A stretch of DNA of 64,000 bases from Mercurialis annua (taxonomy: Eukaryota > Streptophyta > Magnoliopsida > Malpighiales > Euphorbiaceae), in NCBI RefSeq assembly GCF_937616625.2, contig NC_065571.1, positions 9,426,501-9,490,500 on the forward strand, in the 5' to 3' direction. The notes beneath the pieces were generated by a model. It did not search any database. It had not been told where the DNA came from and saw only the letters and a program-made list of their open reading frames with translations. Both the position numbers and the translations under genes were made by a program. Below are positions 36,001 through 45,000 of the stretch, piece after piece (the first letter of the stretch is position 1; every line of letters starts with the position of its first letter).

Positions 36001-39000
36001 AGAGAATTTTAATAACTTTACTTTATAAGGGGGGCATTATTGTCAGAATAAATAATGCTATTCTAATAAAATTATTTCTATCTTTATCTAAATGTATCTC
36101 TTTTTACCTATAAAAAGTTAAGAGCATTTCTAATGATATTCTTTAAAATAAAGAACATTTTTTATAAAATAAAGAGTGATATTTAAAATTTTATTCCAAT
36201 AAATTTTTAAATATCAGCTTTTTATTGTATATAATTTTAATAATTAATAATAAAATAAAAATATTAAATAAAAATAATATTAAATTAGTTATCTCTCTAA
36301 TATGAAATTTTATTTTATTTTGTTTTCACATAAAATATTAATAAAATATTAAATATTAATAAAATATTTTTTCTTTATTTAATTTTTTATTCATTTTTTT
36401 ATTCATTTTTTTGACTAAAAATAAAAATATAATATTTAAAAGTAAAAATAACCACCTTATTTTTTAAAATTTAAAATTTTACTATTGAAAAAATGAAGTA
36501 GAGAGTGAAAATGACTCTCTACATGTGGAGAGCCATTTTCACTCTCTACTGTAAATATAAAGAATAGAGAGTCCATTAGACTTCTAATTTATTGTCAAAC
36601 TCTTTAATTTAAAGAGTTTGACAATTTTAAAGAGTCCATTGGGGGTACTCTAATCATATAACCCTTTTTCGTTTGCAACCTCACATTATAAAATCATCAA
36701 TAATATTAAAATACACACTTTTCATTTTCAATTACACCCTAAAACATTAAATTGATCTCTTTTTCATTCTTAATAAATTCAAATCAATTCCTTATATTTT
36801 AAATAATCCTTAATGTTATAATTAGAACAAAAATCTATTATTTTCCATAATTTAAAATTTTGATTAATTTAAATAAATTAATTTAAATTTATTATCAATA
36901 ATTTAATTAAATTTTAGATACAAAAATTTAAAATATGTTTTTAATAATTTAATTTAAAAAAATAAAAAAATTATCGTTTCAAGGAAATCGAACGATGCCT
37001 GATTTTGGAAAGATCAACCATCTTCAAAACACCCTCAAATATTATTAAATAAATAATAAAAATTTAATTAATTAATTAAATAAATAAAGAAATAATTAAC
37101 TTCGACCGCCTTGAACTTCTCCATACTCCTACTACCTTGAATTCCATTTCTTCAACCACCACCACCTTCCAAAATTTCAGCCACCCACTGCTGTCATTCA
37201 TGGCCTGACTCCATGGCAGGAGAAGTCTGGCCATGGTCTTCGGTTCTTCTTCGTGATGGAGAAGAATGACATCATGGAGAAGAAAAAACCGTTGTTCTTC
37301 TCCATGATGCAAAAGAACAGATCATTGTTCTTCTTCATGATTAAAGTCCGGCCATAGAGAGGGTTACGATTGTTGGAATAGCAGCAGCAGGAATGGAGGG
37401 TGAAAGAGAAGAATATTTTTTTATTATAATTATAACATGAATGACTATTTTAACTTGATTACTAAATGCCGCCCCTTTTTACTACCCACCGCCCCTACAC
37501 TTTACCTTTTTGCCCTTTTCCCTATTTCTATACAAAACTAAAACTTCTCAAACCATTCAAACTAAAACCATATTCTACGTGACTGTCTCTCTTCAAGGGG
37601 ATGTTTCCGGCTTTTTTTTAAAAAAAATTGTAATTTTAGTTATTTTAAAAACTTAATCGATTTAATATTTACGAATATTAGTAGTATGACTTAATATTTT
37701 TCCGTACTGTTGAATCAGAATCTGTTACCGAACCTTTGTAACGCTCACCCCGAACACATCTCAGAAACTTTCGTTTTCTCCCGTTCTTATGAGACGAAAT
37801 GACTAATTCAAACACAATTCCTATATCAATATTCTTAGCCCAACTAATTGGTACAACATCAGTATCAAACTCATGTTCTGAAAATAAAAACGATCGATGT
37901 AATCAATTACGTTTAACAATTTATAAAATTACGTTTAACAATTTATAAAATTACGTTTAACATAAGTAATTATATTTAACAATTTATAAAATTACGTTTA
38001 ACATAAGTAATTATATTTAACAATTTATAAAATTACGTTTAACATAAATAATTACATTTAACAATTTATAAAATTATATTTAACATAAATTTATAAAATT
38101 TATAAAATTATATTTAACATAAATTTAAAAAAATTATAAAATTTAATTTTTTTTTTTAAAATATAGCCGATAAAATGAGAAATGACCCTGAGGGACATCC
38201 CTCCACAAGGAGAGACGTCTCCGAGGGACGTCTCTCCATGTGGAGAGATGATAGGAGTATTTTACTCCTATATTTAGGGTCGATTTTACTCGGTTTTCAT
38301 CATGTGTAGTATTGTTTTTATACATTATTTGGCGTTTTTACGTTTAATAGTGTTTGTTAGTGTTTCAGTGAAAATTAGGTGAAAAACGACTATTTGGGGC
38401 AAATTTATGGTGGATTGCGTGTACGAGTAAAAGCGTAGCTTGCGGACGAAGAAATTGAAGTTTCACGAACGAGATTGAGCAAAAATGGGTTGTTCCCGTT
38501 CGAAACAAAGGTTTCTCGAACGGGAACCATGCAAAATGAGCATGAGTCTCGAACGAGAAGGCCTTGTCTCGTTCGGGACTCAAGAGGAAATCCACATCTC
38601 ACGAACGTGACACAAAGGACCAAACGAGAGCAAAGCTCTCAGTTCAAGTTTTTTCGAACGTGAACGAGGCTCCCGTTCGGGAACCATGTTAAAACTGGGC
38701 ATGTCTCGAACGGGACTATGGCTTCCCGAACGGGAAAGAAGAAAATTACGCGTGCAGCAGACTTTGAATTGGACTGAAATTCCTCCTCAAATTACAATTA
38801 CAATTCCTATTACAAATTGATTTGTAATACGAATTAGAAGACTCCGGAACTTCTCCTACTATATAAAGACCTTGTACTAGACTCAATTTAGTATGTAGAA
38901 TAATTTAGAATACATTAGTTTTAATTATTTTCTCTTAGATTAGCGTTTTAGTTTTCTGTTTCTCAGCAGTTTATAAGTAGTTTATAATTAGTTTCTGCAA

Positions 39001-42000
39001 GACGATTGTTGAAGATTTCAAGCTTAATCAAGACGATTCTTTCCGAAATTGACAACTCCGGTATTTATTGTTTAATTATGCTTTCTTCTTCATCATCCTT
39101 CTTGTTTTGTTTCAGTTTTATTATGAGTAACTAAAACCCTTGTTCGAGGGTTGATATGAACTTATAAATTGATAATTATTTGGATTGGATGGATTAGTGT
39201 TAATTCGTGTCTTAATTATTAATCTTATTGCTTGGATTAAATTAGCTACTTAATTCATGAGTTTGTGTTTAGTTAACTAATTGAGAGATTGTTAATTAAA
39301 TAGACATAGATAATTAAGAACTTAGAGGAAAACGCCGTGAGAGCGGGTTGGAATTTAGGTAGTCATTGAGTTTGCTTAATAATTATAATTTGATTATTTA
39401 ATTCAGTTTTAATATCGTGAGAGCGAGTTAATAATTGGTTAGTTAATTAGGTTGTGATTTTATTCGGATCTTTGAGGCTTGAGAGGGCGGGATTCGGTGC
39501 TTTAGAATAGCTCGATTCACGATAAAATCACTAAAAAATCCTATTCCATAATTTTACTTATTTATTTGGGATTATCAATCCTTGAACTTTTTAATCTTAT
39601 TGTTTTAAACCCTATTTTATTATTTGTTTTCAGTTTATATTAGTTTAATTAAATTACAAAACCCTATTGATTTTTCTAGCTAGCCGATTAAAGAATATTT
39701 GAAATTAGTGATTAAGTCCATTGTCTCTGTGGGATCGATACTTGGTCTTCCAAGTTATATTACTTGAGCGATATCGTACACTTGCGATTATTTGCCAACA
39801 AGTTTTTGGCGCCGTTGCCGGGGACAATTGCGTACTTAATAAATTAAGAGTATTATATTCTTGATTGTGTTAGCTTTTATTTTTTGTTTTTTATTTTTAT
39901 TTTTTTCGTGTTTATTGGATTTTACGTGGGGTGTTCTTGTTTTTGGGTGTGCAGGAAATTTGATATTTGTTGGTTTATCCTCAATTTGTTTTTGGTGTAC
40001 CTATTTTGGAAAGAGTAATGGCATGGAATCAAAATTATATGCAGTACCAAAATTTTCAGTATAATTGTGAAATTTGTGGGGATTTTGGTCATACTCGAGT
40101 TGACTGTCATGTACTCTATCCAGATTGGAATGGACATGCCAACTATATGGGTGATCAATGGCAAGCTAGTGAAACTTATGGTTGGAACGATACTTGGGAG
40201 AACTTCAATGAAAATTTGAACTTTAATTCAAGTTATCACCCACATCAAAACGAATGGGATTTCAATTCCAACTTTGATAATGAACCACAACAATCACCGG
40301 ATTTTCAGCAAAATTGGAAGGTGGATGAAGGAAGCAAGATTGACGAATTCATTGAGGAGATGAGAACCGGTTTCCAAAATCAAGCCGCGGTCAACCACCG
40401 TCTTGAGACGCAAATTTCTCAATTGGCTATTTTGATTCAAAATATAGCTCAAGATGGTCTACCATCTACAACAGAATCAAATCTAAAAGAGCAAGTAAAA
40501 GTAATTGAGCTTCGAAGCGGAAAATCACTTGACAGTCCATATGTTACGAAGGTGGTTCAAGTTGACGATGTGCCGATCAATAGTGACGATGAGATGGCTG
40601 AAACTCCATATGACAATGCTTTAGTTGGACATCATCCAATAAAGGTACATGTAGAGGTCGAAAAAGAACAGTGTGAGGATGGCGAACTTGAAACTTCGAT
40701 TTTCCACCCAGTTACAACACCCATGAGCTTAAATAATGAAAGTGGAGAGCAATTTGGTATTACGGTACTCTACAAGGAATTTAATAAAACCTTTGATTTT
40801 AAAGATCCATTCTTAGAAGGGTTTGATTCCGAGTATGATGGAAATAATACTAAATATATGAATATGCTTCATACTCCTCATGTTCCCTACTATAGAGTAC
40901 AAGCATACTCTATATCATCCAAGTATTATTTGAAGGAGCCAACAAGGAAAAAGAGGAAGAAGATGCTACCAAGACGGCTTCCTCATGTTAGGTTGTATTT
41001 TTAGCAACTTTACGCGAAGAGTCTAGCTTTAGACTCTAACTAAAGCGCACTTGGGAGGCAATCCCAAGAGGTATTATTTTCCTTTCATCTTACACTCATG
41101 TTTTTCAATTTTTTTTATTTCATTACATTGAGGACATTGCATGAAATAGTGTGAGGATGGGGGAAAAACATATCGTTTAGCTAGGATTTTTATTTAGTTT
41201 ATTATTCTTATGTTTTATTAGGGTTAGTTTGTGTTTTATTATTTTGTTTTTCTTGTGTTTTTATGCTTTAATAGATTGTTTTAGGGTGTTGTTAGGGTGT
41301 TAGTAGTTTATTTTCAATGTCTTGTATTGCTTTAAATCTTTGTCTTTCAATTATGAAAAGTGTTAGTTGATTTGGTGTGTATCTTAAATTAATTTGTCAA
41401 TTTTAGATTTCCCCGAATCGATGAATGTATGAACGCGACTTCTTAATTCGACAATTGATAAGTGATGCTTGCTTAATGACTTAATAATTCGTTGACATAA
41501 TCCGATGAAATAAGGGTGAATTCGAAATTTAGACTTGTTCAAATCGTTGAAACATAATTGAATAACTTGATGCGGATTCATGACATGTCGATTGTTTATT
41601 TGTATAGTCGTTTTCAAACTTTTGGCATAAGTAGCATAATTCTTGTAGGAATTGAGTTTATGGCATGACACTACACACTTTTGAGAGTTTTGAGCTTAAT
41701 TTCCTTGTTGTGAGTGTTGATTTCGTGTTTTATTCCTAGAACTTGCTCGGTGTCCGTTTAAAGTTACACGATTGAGTTTTCAACAATTAGATGATTATGG
41801 CAATTAGGTATACCCTTTCTTTTTAGACCACTAAATAGACTACCCTTTATCCCCTAGATTACACCAATTTGAGCCTTAAGCCTTTTTATTGTTTTTACCA
41901 TATTTTACCCTTTACCGTTCTATGTTTTACCTCTTTTGTTTACCTTATCGACTTGATACATCATTTGTTATGACTATGATGAATATAGGTGATTCGAAAC

Positions 42001-45000
42001 TCAAGATTAATGAAAAGAGAAAGTGAACTACATTGTGCTTAAAAGATAAAGTTACGCCTTATAAAAGATTGAAAGAAAATAAAAAGAGATAGAAATTTGC
42101 AAGCAAAAGCTTCAAAAAGAAGAAAAAAATTCTGAGATTGCAAAAAAAAAAAGCAATGAGTAAAGCGTAATTCAAAAAGAAAAGAAAGTTATAAGTTCAT
42201 ATAAACGCAAAAGCGGAGTTAGATCGACCTAGAAGTTAATAGTAGTAATAAATAGTTTATTAAGTTGATAATTAGCCTTTGTTTTATCCTTTTTACCTAC
42301 CCTTTACCTTAACCACGTTACAACCCCAATAAAAGACCATATGATTTTTGTTGATTACCGAATCAAGTAGCGGAGTCCGGGACTATGAGCAAGCTTATGG
42401 TGAGTATTCATGTTTTCAATTGTGAGCTTTCTTTGTTATATACCCTAAACACTTGTTATTATATTGATGCCATTAGCTCGGATTCTACTAAATTGTGCTA
42501 TGATTTGCTTAAGTGGAAAAAAATTGATTATTTTCCATGTCCCGCAAGTGATGGTGAAGCTTGAAGTGTGATTCAATTTGACCTTGTACTAATGAGTTAG
42601 TAACCGTTGTTATATTGAATTATGTCATAAAATTATTATTGTTATTTGATTGCATCATTATTTAGTTGTCGGTTTTAGAAGGTTGTTTTTCATATTATTC
42701 ATAGGGTCGGGGATTTCTTTGATTGATTTATTGTTAAGTTATATGCTAATGATTTCTAACATATTTTGTAGAGTAAGATTTATTTCTTGCTTGAGGACAA
42801 GCAAAGGTTAAGTGTGAGGAGGTTTGATAGGAGTATTTTACTCCTATATTTAGGGTCGATTTTACTCGGTTTTCATCATGTGTAGTATTGTTTTTATACA
42901 TTATTTGGCGTTTTTACGTTTAATAGTGTTTGTTAGTGTTTCAGTGAAAATTAGGTGAAAAACGACTATTTGGGGCAAATTTATGGTGGATTGCGTGTAC
43001 GAGTAAAAGCGTAGCTTGCGGACGAAGAAATTGAAGTTTCACGAACGAGATTGAGCAAAAATGGGTTGTTCCCGTTCGAAACAAAGGTTTCTCGAACGGG
43101 AACCATGCAAAATGAGCATGAGTCTCGAACGAGAAGGCCTTGTCTCGTTCGGGACTCAAGAGGAAATCCACATCTCACGAACGTGACACAAAGGACCAAA
43201 CGAGAGCAAAGCTCTCAGTTCAAGTTTTTTCGAACGTGAACGAGGCTCCCGTTCGGGAACCATGTTAAAACTGGGCATGTCTCGAACGGGACTATGGCTT
43301 CCCGAACGGGAAAGAAGAAAATTACGCGTGCAGCAGACTTTGAATTGGACTGAAATTCCTCCTCAAATTACAATTACAATTCCTATTACAAATTGATTTG
43401 TAATACGAATTAGAAGACTCCGGAACTTCTCCTACTATATAAAGACCTTGTACTAGACTCAATTTAGTATGTAGAATAATTTAGAATACATTAGTTTTAA
43501 TTATTTTCTCTTAGATTAGCGTTTTAGTTTTCTGTTTCTCAGCAGTTTATAAGTAGTTTATAATTAGTTTCTGCAAGACGATTGTTGAAGATTTCAAGCT
43601 TAATCAAGACGATTCTTTCCGAAATTGACAACTCCGGTATTTATTGTTTAATTATGCTTTCTTCTTCATCATCCTTCTTGTTTTGTTTCAGTTTTATTAT
43701 GAGTAACTAAAACCCTTGTTCGAGGGTTGATATGAACTTATAAATTGATAATTATTTGGATTGGATGGATTAGTGTTAATTCGTGTCTTAATTATTAATC
43801 TTATTGCTTGGATTAAATTAGCTACTTAATTCATGAGTTTGTGTTTAGTTAACTAATTGAGAGATTGTTAATTAAATAGACATAGATAATTAAGAACTTA
43901 GAGGAAAACGCCGTGAGAGCGGGTTGGAATTTAGGTAGTCATTGAGTTTGCTTAATAATTATAATTTGATTATTTAATTCAGTTTTAATATCGTGAGAGC
44001 GAGTTAATAATTGGTTAGTTAATTAGGTTGTGATTTTATTCGGATCTTTGAGGCTTGAGAGGGCGGGATTCGGTGCTTTAGAATAGCTCGATTCACGATA
44101 AAATCACTAAAAAATCCTATTCCATAATTTTACTTATTTATTTGGGATTATCAATCCTTGAACTTTTTAATCTTATTGTTTTAAACCCTATTTTATTATT
44201 TGTTTTCAGTTTATATTAGTTTAATTAAATTACAAAACCCTATTGATTTTTCTAGCTAGCCGATTAAAGAATATTTGAAATTAGTGATTAAGTCCATTGT
44301 CTCTGTGGGATCGATACTTGGTCTTCCAAGTTATATTACTTGAGCGATATCGTACACTTGCGATTATTTGCCAACAAGAGACTTCCCACATAGGAAGTCC
44401 CTCCAAAAGGAGGGACGTTGGGACGTCCCTCCTTTTGGAGGGAATCCCATATGGGATAATTCCCTCCTTTTGGAGAGACTTCCCTAATGGGAAGTTCCTC
44501 CTTGTGGAGAGACGTCCCGCAGGGACGTCCTTATTTGTGGAGGGATGTCCCCCCGGAACGTCTCTATAGAATTTAGAAAAAAAATTATTTTTTATTTCGA
44601 AAAAGCCGGAAAAATTTGTTTCCGAACGTTGATAATTATTATCCGACGAATTATAATCGTTTTCCGTCATTTTAATCAACTTTTTACATATTTGTTCGAA
44701 TGAATTGAGAGAATTTTTTGGTCTTGGTTTTACTAGAAGGGTGAAAATGTCTTTTGTAGGGGCGGTGTTAAGTAAAAAGGGGCGGCAAATAGTAACACCC
44801 TATTTTAAACATATATTAAAATATAAAATATTGATTTCAATTTATTCCGAATGAAAAAGAGGTTAATTTAATATTTTTAAGTATACTTAAAAGTGAAAAG
44901 TATGGATTTTGGTATAATCAGCGATTTTATAATGTGAGGGTGCAATAGAGGTTTTTCCAAAATATTAGACTTAAAAAAAAGGCCTAATCACTCAAAAACC

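Larger units (their letters stand above)
38249..44376 (+). mobile_element. Athila-like non-autonomous LTR retrotransposon, copy 2 (young)
   Basis: LTRs 38249-39800 and 42825-44376 are both 1552 bp and appear identical wherever compared, so the insertion is recent. The target duplication AGAGA (38244-38248, 44377-44381) is perfect. The primer-binding site for tRNA-Asp is at 39807-39824, and the polypurine tract GTGTGAGGAGGTT (42812-42824) precedes the 3' LTR. The only ORF is a gag fragment (40018-41004); protease, RT, RNase H and integrase are absent. The internal sequence to 42810 is non-coding. The element lies in the palindrome array of foldback H, in intron 2 of BURP gene 3, in antisense to the gene. 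Confidence 0.95.
37454..44799. mobile_element. Foldback element H carrying the LTR element
   Basis: Ends: TTACTAAATGCCGCCCCTTT (from 37459) and, at the right, the reverse complement of GGTGTTACTATTTGCCGCCC. The 9-bp duplication CTATTTTAA is perfect (37445-37453, 44800-44808). Subterminal arms include TTTCCGGCTTTTT / AAAAAGCCGGAAA. The core is an array of GGGACGTCTCTCC/GGAGAGACGTCCC palindromes, split by the Athila-like retrotransposon. Without that insert H is about 1.2 kb. Mutator-like by duplication length, with no transposase. Confidence 0.82.
36656..44962. mobile_element. Outer foldback element I, split by element H
   Basis: The left arm has CAACCTCACATTATAAAATC (about 36676-36695). The right arm, at 44924-44945, carries the near-reverse complement GATTTTATAATGTGAGGGTG. 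Further arm pairs exist (ACACTTTTCATTTTC and AAAAGTGAAAAGTATGG). The core at 37110-37370 is an array of CATGGAGAAGAA/TTCTTCTCCATG palindromes. Foldback H (37454-44799) lies within it, close to the right arm. The exact ends and target duplication were not resolved. Confidence 0.55.

Noticed and set aside
38365..38663. Small frames in the Athila-like LTR, repeated at 42941-43239
   Set aside because: Identical because the LTRs are identical; no domain, overlapping frames on both strands, and not conserved in the other family's LTR.
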